A DNA stretch of 46,986 nt from Bacteroidales bacterium UBA4788 (GCA_002402965.1 DHGW01000048.1:1239-48224), one strand, 5' to 3'. Positions 25,265-33,609 are shown, numbered from the stretch's first letter. A program made the numbers and translations. Notes: generated by a model from the letters alone, not told the origin.

Positions 25265-25299
25265 CGCACCCGTTTTGAAACTATTTCTTTTTGGGTGCG
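25265..25299 (-). promoter_or_regulatory. Inverted repeat in the alaS leader
   Basis: Perfect 7-bp arms CGCACCC and GGGTGCG are separated by 21 A-rich bases, with the inner arm only 6 bases from the alaS start codon. In RNA it would form a hairpin covering the initiation region; in DNA it could be an operator. E. coli AlaRS is known to repress its own gene at a palindrome, but nothing here proves that mechanism. Confidence 0.35.
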
Positions 25300-25371
25300 T
25301 AAAATTAAATCAAATATTTCACGTTTGAAGAATTGTCGTCTTAAAATGGTGGGGGATCCACTTGTCTGCCG

Positions 25372-26328
25372 ATGCTGAGAAAAAGGAAGTACGTATTTGA
25401 CACTGATAATCTGCAGTTCATGCAGCATCGGCGAAACAGGGGCGAAAAGCTCCTCAGGTTTTCACTGTTGTTTGCACTTTCAATTGTTGCCACGCTGGTT
25501 TACAGTGTGATATTTCACCGTTTCTTCGGATCACCCAAGGAGGAGCTGCTGCAGCAGAGGGTTGATGAGCTGAAGCTCAGCTATACCCTGCTTGAGAAGC
25601 AGATAGACCGTTCGTCCCTGGCAGTGGCCGAACTTCGTTCTTCAGACAACATCTCATACCGGACCATACTTGACATGCCCCAGATTCCGGCTGACATCTC
25701 CGAAGGGGGATCAGGCGGTACCAACAGGCTGGCAGATCTCACAGGTTATATGAATTCTGACATAATGATGAAAGTGAGATTGAAGTTCGATAATCTCAAA
25801 ACTCAGACCAACATACAGTACAACTCCCTCACCGATCTTACAGAGAGGGCCACCGAGTGGAAGGAAATGTGGGCGCATCTTCCCTTCATCAGGCCTGTTA
25901 ATGTCACTATGCGTCTTGGCGACGGGATGAAGTTCCGTGAGAGGCATCCTGTCCTCGGCTCTCCGCGCTGGCATTTCGGGCAGGACTTCCGTTGTCCGGA
26001 AGGGACGGAGGTGCATGCCACAGGGGCCGGGATCGTAGCCTACGCAGGGAACCAGCGCGACGGCTTCGGAATAAAAGTGGTGATAGACCACGGCTACGGC
26101 TACAGGACCATCTACGGACACCTCAGCGAGTATAATGTCAGAAGGGGACAGAAAGTGACACGTGGCGATTTCATCGGGCTGTCAGGCAATACAGGCACAT
26201 CCACAGGTCCCCACCTGCATTACCAGATAGACCTTTTTGGCGAGCACGTGAATCCCCTCTGGTACTTTGAGGATGGGTTGACCGAGGATGAATATTTCAG
26301 GATGCTCGACTACCTTACCAAACCCTGA
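25372..26328 (+). CDS. Membrane-anchored M23 (LytM-type) peptidase, copy 1
   Basis: The 318-residue protein has a short cytoplasmic N-terminus, one membrane segment (FSLLFALSIVATLVYSVIF), a coiled-coil stretch (EELLQQRVDELKLSYTLLEK) and a C-terminal M23 domain. Zinc ligands are visible in WHFGQDF (His and Asp) and PHLHYQID (the HxH pair). These peptidases cut peptidoglycan cross-bridges or regulate amidases. The MerR-peptidase context is common in Bacteroidota. It and the next gene are tandem paralogues, separated by 103 bases with a promoter, so this copy is transcribed separately. The sequence before the zinc motif is more divergent than in copy 2. Confidence 0.9.
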   Translation: MLRKRKYVFDTDNLQFMQHRRNRGEKLLRFSLLFALSIVATLVYSVIFHRFFGSPKEELLQQRVDELKLSYTLLEKQIDRSSLAVAELRSSDNISYRTILDMPQIPADISEGGSGGTNRLADLTGYMNSDIMMKVRLKFDNLKTQTNIQYNSLTDLTERATEWKEMWAHLPFIRPVNVTMRLGDGMKFRERHPVLGSPRWHFGQDFRCPEGTEVHATGAGIVAYAGNQRDGFGIKVVIDHGYGYRTIYGHLSEYNVRRGQKVTRGDFIGLSGNTGTSTGPHLHYQIDLFGEHVNPLWYFEDGLTEDEYFRMLDYLTKP

Positions 26329-26373
26329 AATTTTTTTAAGTAATCTTTAACAAATCCTGCAGGAAGGAGCTTT

Positions 26374-26403
26374 TTGTATTTAATCTAATATTTCTTATGT
26401 TTG
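26374..26403 (+). promoter_or_regulatory. Bacteroidota-type promoter of the M23-merR-nif3 operon
   Basis: TTG at 26374-26376 and TATGTTTG at 26396-26403 are 19 nt apart, an exact match to the consensus arrangement, about 28 bases before the second M23 gene. Confidence 0.65.
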
Positions 26404-26431
26404 CATGGCATAGATCATGCCATCATAGAAG

Positions 26432-27403
26432 ATGCCAAAGACAAAGTACAAGTTCAATCATGAGACACTCAGCTTTGACAGGATAAAACTGGGTCTCAGA
26501 CAAACCTTCCTTCGCCTTTTCGGATATTTCGTTGCCTCAATCTTCCTCGCCGGTATCTATGGCTTCATCTTCATGTTCATTTTTGACTCGCCCCAGGAGA
26601 AAGCTCTCAAGAGGGAGATAGCGCAGCTCACGCTCCAGTATGAGCTGATGGACAGGGAGATGGAAAACGTGGAAAAGGTGCTTGTGCATCTTCAGGAGAC
26701 CGATGACAATCTTTACAGGACTATCTTTGAAACCGAACCGCTGCCCTCGTCGTACCGTGAAGGCGGGATAGGAGGTGTCAACAGGTACCAGGAGCTCGAA
26801 GGTTTCTCCAATTCGGAACTGGTTATTGAGACAGCCAGGAAGCTTGACGGGATCAGGAAAAAAATATATGCCCAGTCGCAGTCATTTGACGAGCTGATAG
26901 CATATGCAAGGGAGAAGGAGGAGATGCTCAGCAGCATCCCGGCCATACAGCCTCTGTCGAACAAGGATCTGAAGCGTACCGCGTCAGGGTTCGGTTACAG
27001 GATTCATCCCATCTACAAGATATCAAAGTTCCATGCGGGGATGGACTTTACCGCACCCACAGGCACTGATGTATACGCAACGGGCAACGGAGTCATCAAG
27101 GAGGTTAAGTCGGCCCGCCGTGAGCTTGGGAACCATATTATAATTGATCACGGCTTTGGCTACCAGACCGTCTACGGTCATCTTGACGGATTCAATGTCA
27201 GGGTGGGGCAGAAGGTCAAGAGGGGAGATGTCATCGGGTTTGTCGGAAGCACGGGTCTCTCCACGGCACCTCATCTTCACTATGAGGTTCGCGTGAACGG
27301 CGTTCATGTTGACCCGGCACTTTATTACTTCAATGATCTCACTCCGGAGGAGTATGAAAGGATGGTTGAGATCTCAACCAAGAGCGGTCAGACCTTCGAC
27401 TGA
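26432..27403 (+). CDS. Membrane-anchored M23 (LytM-type) peptidase, copy 2
   Basis: This 323-residue paralogue of the preceding gene has one membrane segment (FGYFVASIFLAGIYGFIFMF), a coiled coil (LKREIAQLTLQYELMDREME) and a complete M23 domain: SGFGYRIHPIYKISKFHAG with MDF supplying the first His and Asp ligands, then IIDHGFGYQTVYGHL and APHLHYEVR with the HxH pair. It probably acts on peptidoglycan from the inner membrane, facing the periplasm. It is the first gene of an operon with merR (17 bases on), nif3 and a zinc-ribbon gene. Confidence 0.92.
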   Translation: MPKTKYKFNHETLSFDRIKLGLRQTFLRLFGYFVASIFLAGIYGFIFMFIFDSPQEKALKREIAQLTLQYELMDREMENVEKVLVHLQETDDNLYRTIFETEPLPSSYREGGIGGVNRYQELEGFSNSELVIETARKLDGIRKKIYAQSQSFDELIAYAREKEEMLSSIPAIQPLSNKDLKRTASGFGYRIHPIYKISKFHAGMDFTAPTGTDVYATGNGVIKEVKSARRELGNHIIIDHGFGYQTVYGHLDGFNVRVGQKVKRGDVIGFVGSTGLSTAPHLHYEVRVNGVHVDPALYYFNDLTPEEYERMVEISTKSGQTFD

Positions 27404-27420
27404 TTGATTTAGCGCATCAT

Positions 27421-27759
27421 ATGCCTTACAGGGAAAAGAAAGTGGAAAAGCTCTACTACCAGATCGGAGAGGTCTCCGAAATGTTTTCAGAGCCTGTCTC
27501 CACCATACGTTTCTGGGAAAAGGAGTTTGACATCCTCAGACCCAAAAAGAACAACAAGGGTAACCGGCTCTTCATGCAGGAGGACATAAAGAACCTGCGG
27601 CTGATTCACCATCTCCTCAGGGAGCGGGGCATGACCCTTGACGGGGCAAAAAAATACCTGAAGAACAATCGCGACGAGGCCGATTACCGGCTTGAGATTG
27701 CGGATACCCTGCGAAGCATCAGGGCTATGCTCGTGGAGATCAGGGACGAAATCAACTGA
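27421..27759 (+). CDS. MerR-family transcriptional regulator
   Basis: The 112-residue protein carries a MerR winged helix-turn-helix: YYQIGEVSEMFSEPVSTIRF followed by WEKEFDILRP, then GNRLFMQEDIKNLRLIHHLL and RERGMTLDGAKKYLK. There is no C-terminal cysteine set or ligand domain, only a short helix for dimerisation. It belongs to the small MerR type often found directly after M23 peptidase genes in Bacteroidota. Its target is unknown; autoregulation of this operon is possible but not shown by any visible operator. Nif3 begins 4 bases after its stop. Confidence 0.9.
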   Translation: MPYREKKVEKLYYQIGEVSEMFSEPVSTIRFWEKEFDILRPKKNNKGNRLFMQEDIKNLRLIHHLLRERGMTLDGAKKYLKNNRDEADYRLEIADTLRSIRAMLVEIRDEIN

Positions 27760-27763
27760 TTTT

Positions 27764-28882
27764 ATGACGGTCACCCTTGGAGAATTTGTCAGGTGGTTCG
27801 AGGAGCTTATTCCACTGTCATTCCAGGAGGATTATGACAACAGCGGTCTGCAGGTTGGCGATCCCTCTTCAGAGACGGGGTCCGTCCTTCTGACTGTAGA
27901 TGTTACTCCCGAAGTTATTGAAGAGGCTGTAAGTTACGGCTGTAACCTGATTCTGTCACATCACCCGCTTATCTTCAGGCCCCTGAAACGTCTTGCTTAC
28001 GGCAGCAACAGTGAGGTATGCGTTGCCGCGGCACTGAAGAGTGGTGTGGCGGTCTACTCGGCGCATACAAGTTTTGACAACACCGGTAACGGGGTGAGCC
28101 GTATTCTGGCTGAGAAGATCGGTCTTGAAAGGATACGGGTTATTGAGCCGCTGAGGGGCAGGCTCTTCAAGCTTGTGACTTTTGTTCCGGAGGCTTATGC
28201 CGGCAGAGTGAGGGATGCTCTTTTTGCCGCCGGGGCCGGGCATATAGGCAATTACGACGGTTGCAGCTTCAATGTTCACGGTGAGGGCACTTACCGTGCC
28301 GGGGAGGGAGCCGATCCTTTTGCAGGCAGCATTGGTGAGTCGCATACCGAACCCGAGGTTCGGATAGAAGTCATTGTTCCCGTCCATTTGAAGGGTGCCT
28401 GTGTCAGTGCGATGCTTGCGGTGCATCCCTACGAGGAGGTTGCATGGGATCTCATACCGCTTGATAATGACTATCACGGCGCCGGCGCGGGCGCCATCGG
28501 CGCCCTGCCAGTGCCGCTGGCAGGCGCGGCGCTGCTGGAGACGTTGAAGCAGATTACCGGCCTCCCGGTCATCCGCTTCAGCGGTAATCCCGCCCGCACC
28601 GTCCGGACGGTGGCCGTGTGCGGAGGTGCTGGCTCTGCCCTCATCAACGCCGCCGCGCACGCCGGCGCCGACGCATTTATCACCGGTGACATCAAATACC
28701 ACACCTTCACCGAGGCACCTGCCGGAATGCTCGTGGCCGATATCGGCCATTATGAAAGTGAAAAATTCTCTTTGGAAATTCTCTTCATCCTGATTCAGAA
28801 AAAATTTCCTAACTTTGCACTCCGGTTTTCCGGGACAGCAACCAATCCCATTAATTACTACGGGTATGACAAAACAGACTAA
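27764..28882 (+). CDS. Nif3-like dinuclear metal-centre protein
   Basis: From the ATG at 27764 (an earlier in-frame start lies inside merR) the protein has 372 residues. Nif3/YbgI proteins form hexameric rings holding two metal ions; in bacteria they are linked to GTP cyclohydrolase I type 2-like activity, but function is unsettled. Visible are EDYDNSGLQVGD at the start, LILSHHPLIF with metal-binding His, YSAHTSFDNTGNGVSRILAE, and near the end ADAFITGDIKYHTF and VADIGHYESE. A middle insert of about 120 residues is typical of the long form. Codons for residues about 240-305 are very GC-rich and contain a strong hairpin (28505-28523). Confidence 0.92.
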   Translation: MTVTLGEFVRWFEELIPLSFQEDYDNSGLQVGDPSSETGSVLLTVDVTPEVIEEAVSYGCNLILSHHPLIFRPLKRLAYGSNSEVCVAAALKSGVAVYSAHTSFDNTGNGVSRILAEKIGLERIRVIEPLRGRLFKLVTFVPEAYAGRVRDALFAAGAGHIGNYDGCSFNVHGEGTYRAGEGADPFAGSIGESHTEPEVRIEVIVPVHLKGACVSAMLAVHPYEEVAWDLIPLDNDYHGAGAGAIGALPVPLAGAALLETLKQITGLPVIRFSGNPARTVRTVAVCGGAGSALINAAAHAGADAFITGDIKYHTFTEAPAGMLVADIGHYESEKFSLEILFILIQKKFPNFALRFSGTATNPINYYGYDKTD

Positions 28883-29633
28883 AACAGTTGAGACCGAACT
28901 TACGATAGAAGAGAAGCTGAGAGCACTTTATTCTCTTCAGCTTGTTGATTCAGAGATAGATAAGATACGCATACTCAGAGGTGAACTGCCCCTTGAGGTG
29001 CAGGACCTGGAAGATGAAGTGGAAGGCCTGGCGACAAGGATAGGCAACCTGAAGAATGAAGTCGCTGAGCTCGAAAAGTCCATAGTAGGCAAGACCAATG
29101 AGATTACAGCTTCCCAGGCGCTGATCAAGAAATATGAGGAGCAGCAGAATAACGTCCGCAATAACCGTGAGTATGACTCTCTCTCCAAGGAGGTAGAGTT
29201 TCAGACACTGGAGATCGAACTCTGCAACAAGAAGATCCGCGAGTTCACCATTCAGGTGGCTGAAAAGAAAGAGGTGATGGCTGAGGCACAGTCAGCACTT
29301 GATGAGAGGAAACGCGACCTGGAGGGCAAGAAGTCCGAACTCGATGATATCACCCGTGATACCCAGAAAGAGGAGGAGAATCTCACCGGCAAATCTGACG
29401 AGCTGCAGACGAAGATTGAGGAGAGGCTTCTTACGGCATACAAGCGCATTCGTTCGAATGCCCGCAACGGCCTGGCCGTGGTGCCGGTAAAAAGAGATGC
29501 ATGCGGCGGTTGCTTCAACCAGATACCCCCGCAGCGACAGCTTGACATACGCTCCAGAAAGAAGATCATCGTCTGCGAATACTGCGGACGCATACTCGTT
29601 GACGATGAGATCGTCAGCGAGAGCAACATCTGA
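28866..29633 (+). CDS. Coiled-coil protein with C-terminal C4 zinc ribbon
   Basis: From the ATG at 28866 the protein has 255 residues. Residues about 15-190 are long charged coiled coils (LEDEVEGLATRIGNLKNEVA, then ELEKSIVGKTNE). The C-terminus has a zinc ribbon: CGGCFNQIPPQ then CEYCGRIL, four cysteines in two pairs. This is the family of zinc-ribbon proteins commonly encoded beside nif3; a nucleic-acid-binding role has been suggested for relatives but is not established. It overlaps nif3 by 17 bases, pointing to translational coupling, and is the last gene of the operon before a terminator. Confidence 0.88.
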   Translation: MTKQTKTVETELTIEEKLRALYSLQLVDSEIDKIRILRGELPLEVQDLEDEVEGLATRIGNLKNEVAELEKSIVGKTNEITASQALIKKYEEQQNNVRNNREYDSLSKEVEFQTLEIELCNKKIREFTIQVAEKKEVMAEAQSALDERKRDLEGKKSELDDITRDTQKEEENLTGKSDELQTKIEERLLTAYKRIRSNARNGLAVVPVKRDACGGCFNQIPPQRQLDIRSRKKIIVCEYCGRILVDDEIVSESNI

Positions 29634-29653
29634 ATCAGAATGTTATTCATATA

Positions 29654-29688
29654 CGAAGAGACGTCGCGACCGGCGTCTCTTCGCTTTT
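29654..29688 (+). terminator. Terminator of the M23-merR-nif3-zinc ribbon operon
   Basis: A perfect 10-bp stem (cgaagagacg/cgtctcttcg, 10-nt loop) is followed by cttttgt, 21 bases after the zinc-ribbon stop codon. Confidence 0.65.
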
Positions 29689-29760
29689 GTAGCTCCGTCC
29701 CCGCTCTCCCGGGACTTCGCGGGGCACAGCAGGGCAGCCCTTCCGTCGCATAAAAAAAAG

Positions 29761-29783
29761 CCCGCTTCCGCGGGTCTTTTATT
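29761..29783 (+). terminator. Second hairpin before hutU
   Basis: Stem cccgc/gcggg with a ttcc loop, followed by tcttttatt. It may back up the terminator at 29654-29688; its T-tract runs straight into the -7 element of hutU. Confidence 0.5.
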
Positions 29784-29790
29784 ATCTTTG
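29783..29790 (+). promoter_or_regulatory. Putative -7 element of urocanate hydratase gene
   Basis: TATCTTTG matches TAnnTTTG and lies 24 bases before the hutU ATG at 29815. The -33 region falls in the upstream hairpin and has no TTG. Confidence 0.4.
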
Positions 29791-29814
29791 TGTTACTCAA
29801 ATATAGCCAATAGC

Positions 29815-31827
29815 ATGAACGATTTCAAATCAGAGATACGTGAAGGTATACCGGATTACCTGCCCGAGGCAAAGCCTTATGATCCTGAGGTAAACCATGC
29901 ACCGCGCCGTCGGGACATCCTGACCGGTGAAGAGAAGAAGCTGGCCCTGCGCAATGCATTGAGATATTTCCCGCCTTCACTGCACGGTGTCCTTGCTCCT
30001 GAGTTCGCGGCTGAGCTGCGTGACCGGGGCCGTATTTACATGTATCGCTACAGGCCCTCATATGAGATGAAAGCCCTGGCGCTGGGAGAGTATCCCCACC
30101 GTTCGGTCCAGGCTGCGGCCATTATGCTGATGATAACCAACAACCTCGATCCTGCTGTGGCTCAGCATCCGCATGAGCTGATCACTTACGGCGGCAACGG
30201 AGCTGTTTTCCAGAACTGGGCCCAGTACAGGCTCACCATGAAGTATCTTTCGGAGATGACAGACGAGCAGACACTCGTCATGTACTCAGGTCATCCGCTG
30301 GGTCTCTTTCCCTCACACAGGGAGGCACCACGCGTGGTGGTCACAAACGGCATGGTCATACCCAACTACTCATCACAGGATGACTGGGAGAGGTTCAATG
30401 CGCTTGGAGTCTCCCAGTACGGCCAGATGACAGCCGGATCATATATGTATATTGGTCCCCAGGGGATAGTACACGGGACCACAATCACCCTCCTGAATGC
30501 TTCCCGCCGACTCAGACCGGTAGATGACAGCTCGAGGAAGAGCAGGCTCTTCATCTCGTCCGGACTGGGAGGCATGTCCGGCGCACAACCCAAAGCGGGC
30601 AATATTGCAGGTGTGGTCTCGGTCATTGCAGAGGTGAACCACAGGGCGATAACCACCCGTTATTCACAGGGGTGGGTTGATGAGGTTCATGAGGATCTCA
30701 CCGTTCTGGCTGATCGTGTGAGAAGAGCCTGTGGCAGCGGCGAGGTGGTCTCGCTGGCTTATCACGGAAATATCGTTGACCTGTGGGAGAGCTTTGCCGA
30801 AGAGGGGCTCTGGGCTGACCTGGGCTCTGATCAGACATCGCTGCATAACCCGTGGTCCGGCGGCTATTATCCGGCAGGCATCACCTTTGACGAGGCCAAC
30901 ACCGTGATGGCCGATGATCCGGAACAGTTCCGCAAGATGGTGCAGGCTTCCCTGCGCCGCCAGGTGGAGGCCATCAACAGCCACACCGCACACGGAACCT
31001 ACTTCTTCGATTACGGCAACGCATTCCTGCTTGAGTCGTCCCGTGCCGGTGCAGATATTGGAGACGGCAAGGGAGGATTCCGCTATCCGTCATATGTTCA
31101 GGATATCATGGGGCCCGGCTTCTTTGACTACGGCTTCGGCCCATTCCGATGGGTCTGCTGTTCAGGTGATCCGGCTGATCTGGAGAAGAGCGATGCCATC
31201 GCTGCTGCTACACTTGAGAGACTCATGAAGGAATCGCCTGACGATATCCGTCAGCAAATGTCAGACAACATTCACTGGATACGCGAAGCGGGCCACAACA
31301 GGCTGGTTGTGGGATCGCAGGCGCGCATTCTTTATGCCGATGCCATGGGCAGGGCCAAGATTGCCGGTGCATTCAACGAGGCCATTGCAGCAGGAATCAT
31401 CAGCGGCCCGGTAGTTATCGGCCGTGATCATCACGATGTGTCAGGCACAGACTCACCCTTCAGGGAGACGTCGAATATTTATGACGGGTCGAAATTCACA
31501 GCAGACATGGCCGTGCAGAACGTGATCGGCGATGCTTTCCGGGGCGCCACATGGGTCTCCATCCATAACGGAGGAGGTGTTGGCTGGGGCGAGGTGATCA
31601 ACGGTGGTTTTGGCATGGTGCTTGACGGCACTCCTGAGGCCGATCGCCGCCTGCGGTCAATGCTCCTCTGGGATGTCAACAATGGCATAGCACGCCGCAG
31701 CTGGGCGAGGAACAGCGGGGCCATGGCAGCAATAACCAGGGAGATGGAGCGCACACCGGGACTGGTTGTAACCATGCCTGCTGAGGCAGATGACAGGGTG
31801 ATTGAGGAGGCAATAAGCAAAGAATAA
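29815..31827 (+). CDS. hutU: Urocanate hydratase
   Basis: The 670-residue enzyme converts urocanate to imidazolone propionate, the second step of histidine degradation, using tightly bound NAD+. Visible segments include the N-terminal LPEAKPYDPEVNHAPRRRD, the HPHELITYGGNGAVFQNWAQ run, the FISSGLGGMSGAQPKAGN dinucleotide-binding stretch, the WVCCSGDPADLEKSD active-site region (Cys448/Cys449), and ARILYADAMGRAKIA. The length is that of the long (about 670) form found in Bacteroidota. The ATG at 29815 matches family starts and follows a -7 element; an in-frame extension back to 29497 would run through the terminators and is rejected. hutH, hutI and the formiminotransferase are not in this window. 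Confidence 0.95.
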   Translation: MNDFKSEIREGIPDYLPEAKPYDPEVNHAPRRRDILTGEEKKLALRNALRYFPPSLHGVLAPEFAAELRDRGRIYMYRYRPSYEMKALALGEYPHRSVQAAAIMLMITNNLDPAVAQHPHELITYGGNGAVFQNWAQYRLTMKYLSEMTDEQTLVMYSGHPLGLFPSHREAPRVVVTNGMVIPNYSSQDDWERFNALGVSQYGQMTAGSYMYIGPQGIVHGTTITLLNASRRLRPVDDSSRKSRLFISSGLGGMSGAQPKAGNIAGVVSVIAEVNHRAITTRYSQGWVDEVHEDLTVLADRVRRACGSGEVVSLAYHGNIVDLWESFAEEGLWADLGSDQTSLHNPWSGGYYPAGITFDEANTVMADDPEQFRKMVQASLRRQVEAINSHTAHGTYFFDYGNAFLLESSRAGADIGDGKGGFRYPSYVQDIMGPGFFDYGFGPFRWVCCSGDPADLEKSDAIAAATLERLMKESPDDIRQQMSDNIHWIREAGHNRLVVGSQARILYADAMGRAKIAGAFNEAIAAGIISGPVVIGRDHHDVSGTDSPFRETSNIYDGSKFTADMAVQNVIGDAFRGATWVSIHNGGGVGWGEVINGGFGMVLDGTPEADRRLRSMLLWDVNNGIARRSWARNSGAMAAITREMERTPGLVVTMPAEADDRVIEEAISKE

Positions 31828-31884
31828 TTTTCGATTTTAGATTTTCGATTTAATCAAAAATCGCAAATCGCAAATCGCAAATCC
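31828..31884. repeat. AT-rich hairpin and tandem heptamer repeat
   Basis: Between the convergent hutU and ispF genes, GATTTTCGATTT pairs imperfectly with AAATCGCAAATC, then the heptamer gcaaatc occurs three times in tandem (31863-31883). It may act as a bidirectional terminator. AT-rich repeats of this kind are common between Bacteroidota genes, but I cannot say whether this one is repeated elsewhere in the genome. Confidence 0.6.
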
Positions 31885-31885
31885 T

Positions 31886-32386
31886 TCAGACTTTATCAGG
31901 GATAAGATCGGCCAGGAGACAAACTGCCATCACAACGATCCCCTCACCGCTTCCTGTAAAACCCATCTTTTCTGTGGTTGTGGCCTTTACCGATATTGCG
32001 TCAGGTGATATGCCGGCAACGGATGCCATCGTGGTTCTCATTGCGGTGATGTAAGGTGCAAGTTTCGGAAGCTCCAGGCAGACAGTGCTGTCAATGTTAA
32101 CTATCCTGTAGCCTTTGCCGGCAACCATCTCCACAGTCCGTTTCAGCAGTATCTTGCTGTCAATCCCCCTGAATTCATCCGAGGTGTCCGGGAAGTGGAA
32201 GCCGATGTCATTCATTCCTGCCGCTCCCAGCAGGGCATCACAGATTGCATGTATCAGCACGTCACCGTCAGAGTGGGCAACACATCCCTTCGTCGAGTTG
32301 ATACGCACACCCCCGAGCCAGAGCTCCTGACCCTCCTCAAGGCGATGAAAGTCGATGCCCTGACCTACTCTCTGATGCAGTGTCAT
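31886..32386 (-). CDS. ispF: 2-C-methyl-D-erythritol 2,4-cyclodiphosphate synthase
   Basis: IspF makes the cyclic diphosphate of the MEP isoprenoid pathway. The 166-residue protein has the zinc ligands Asp12 and His14 (GIDFHRLEEG) and His46 (AHSDGDVLIHAICDALLGA), the FPDTSDEFRGIDS segment, VNIDSTVCLELPKL, and the C-terminal KATTTEKMGFTGSGEGI. Length is normal (about 160). It starts 8 bases after the porV stop, so it is probably transcribed with porU and porV despite the unrelated function. Its 3' end faces hutU. Confidence 0.96.
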   Translation of the reverse strand: MTLHQRVGQGIDFHRLEEGQELWLGGVRINSTKGCVAHSDGDVLIHAICDALLGAAGMNDIGFHFPDTSDEFRGIDSKILLKRTVEMVAGKGYRIVNIDSTVCLELPKLAPYITAMRTTMASVAGISPDAISVKATTTEKMGFTGSGEGIVVMAVCLLADLIPDKV

Positions 32387-32394
32387 TGTTCTTT

Positions 32395-33546
32395 CTACTT
32401 CTGGCTGAGATTCCTCAGGGAGTCAAACTCAAAACCGAGCGAGAATCTGAGAGTCCCTGCAAGAGGACTGTTGTAGGTCAGAGGAAGCAGGTATGAGAAG
32501 TCAAGGGTTATCACACTGAGCCTGAAACCGGCACCAACAGTGAAATACTTCCTGTTTCCCTTGTATACCGCCTCGTTGAAATAACCTGTCCGGATTGCGA
32601 ACTGCTGGTTATACCAGTATTCCACACCGATGGACTGGGTAAACTCCTGCAGTTCTTCCCTGAAACCACCCGGGGCATCATAGAATGACTGGAAGATGGC
32701 TACGGGAACTGAGACGTTCGGATCCTTGCCGTCTACTATGTTAAGATCCTCGTCATAGATAGGTGTAGTGGGCACCAGCAGCTTATTAACGTCAATTGAG
32801 AGAGCAAGTGAGTTATACCTGTCGAGGTTAATCAGGAAAGTGGTACCCAGACGCATGTTTATGGGAATGAAATCAGGATCTATGTCAGTTGAGTAGCTCA
32901 TCTTGGAGCCTATGTTAGAAAGGTTAATGCCTGCGGAGATGTTTCCGCTCCTGGAGCCGAGTGAGAGTTGGTTGGTATAAAATGCTGAAGCGTCCGCAGC
33001 AAAGGCAATCCCCTGTTCTGTGTCCCCGTAACCGCCGGTGAGGTTTGAATAGATGAATCTCAGGCCCACACCGCCTGACCAGTGTTCTGAGAAGAGCCTC
33101 GAGTAAGCGGCATCAACAGCGAATTCATTTGGGTTGAAATCACGCTGAAAAATGCCACCGTCATCAGTAAACTCAATTCTGCCCAATGATGAATACAAGA
33201 GGCTGCCGGCAATTACCTGCTTGCTGTCAATCCTGTAATATCCGGTAACATATGATTGATTGATATCGTTTATCAATGCTCTCAGCCAGGGTATATATGA
33301 AATGCCGAAACCGCCGTTTCCGTCAATGAAAGCATATTTGGCAGGGTTCCAGTGCATGCTGAACATGTCCGGTGAAGTTGCTGCCCCTACATCCCCAAGG
33401 GCTCCGGAACGTGAGTCCGGAGAAATGGAAAGAAAAGGCACAACGGTCTGGATGGGATTATAAATTTTCTCGTCCTGCGCTTTTGCGGGTAAAATGAATA
33501 AGAACAAAAATAGTATAGTGCTAACAGTCAGCGCTTTGCTTTTCAT
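32395..33546 (-). CDS. porV: T9SS outer-membrane shuttle protein PorV
   Basis: PorV (LptO) is the outer-membrane barrel that takes cargo from the SprA/Sov translocon to PorU for cleavage and attachment. The 383-residue protein has a signal peptide (ILFLFLFILPAKAQ), the conserved start of the barrel (TVVPFLSISPDSRSGALGD with MHWNPAKYAF), many amphipathic strands, and the C-terminal SLGFEF end typical of FadL-like barrels. Length and the presence of porU directly upstream (63-base gap) support the specific call. A -7 element lies in that gap, so it may be expressed from its own promoter as well. ispF follows. Confidence 0.93.
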   Translation of the reverse strand: MKSKALTVSTILFLFLFILPAKAQDEKIYNPIQTVVPFLSISPDSRSGALGDVGAATSPDMFSMHWNPAKYAFIDGNGGFGISYIPWLRALINDINQSYVTGYYRIDSKQVIAGSLLYSSLGRIEFTDDGGIFQRDFNPNEFAVDAAYSRLFSEHWSGGVGLRFIYSNLTGGYGDTEQGIAFAADASAFYTNQLSLGSRSGNISAGINLSNIGSKMSYSTDIDPDFIPINMRLGTTFLINLDRYNSLALSIDVNKLLVPTTPIYDEDLNIVDGKDPNVSVPVAIFQSFYDAPGGFREELQEFTQSIGVEYWYNQQFAIRTGYFNEAVYKGNRKYFTVGAGFRLSVITLDFSYLLPLTYNSPLAGTLRFSLGFEFDSLRNLSQK

Positions 33547-33569
33547 GTGTGTTCAGTTCAAGATTTGTG

Positions 33570-33577
33570 CAAATATA
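33570..33577 (-). promoter_or_regulatory. Putative -7 element of porV
   Basis: The minus strand reads TATATTTG in the porU-porV gap, 23 bases before the porV ATG. No standard -33 TTG is seen. It would allow porV to be made in excess of PorU. Confidence 0.4.
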
Positions 33578-33609
33578 AAACAAAAAAAAGGGCTGCTTAT
33601 TGTGTTGTT

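Noticed and set aside
27956..28750. 264-codon open frame on the minus strand inside nif3
   Set aside because: It is a shadow of the GC-rich nif3 codons; its translation has no recognisable domain and the plus-strand protein is a clear family member.
29497..29814. In-frame extension of urocanate hydratase by 106 residues
   Set aside because: It runs through the end of the zinc-ribbon gene and two terminator hairpins, reads as low-complexity Arg/Ser sequence, and the ATG at 29815 matches family starts.
31861..31884. Short tandem repeat considered as CRISPR
   Set aside because: Units are 7 bases with no spacers.
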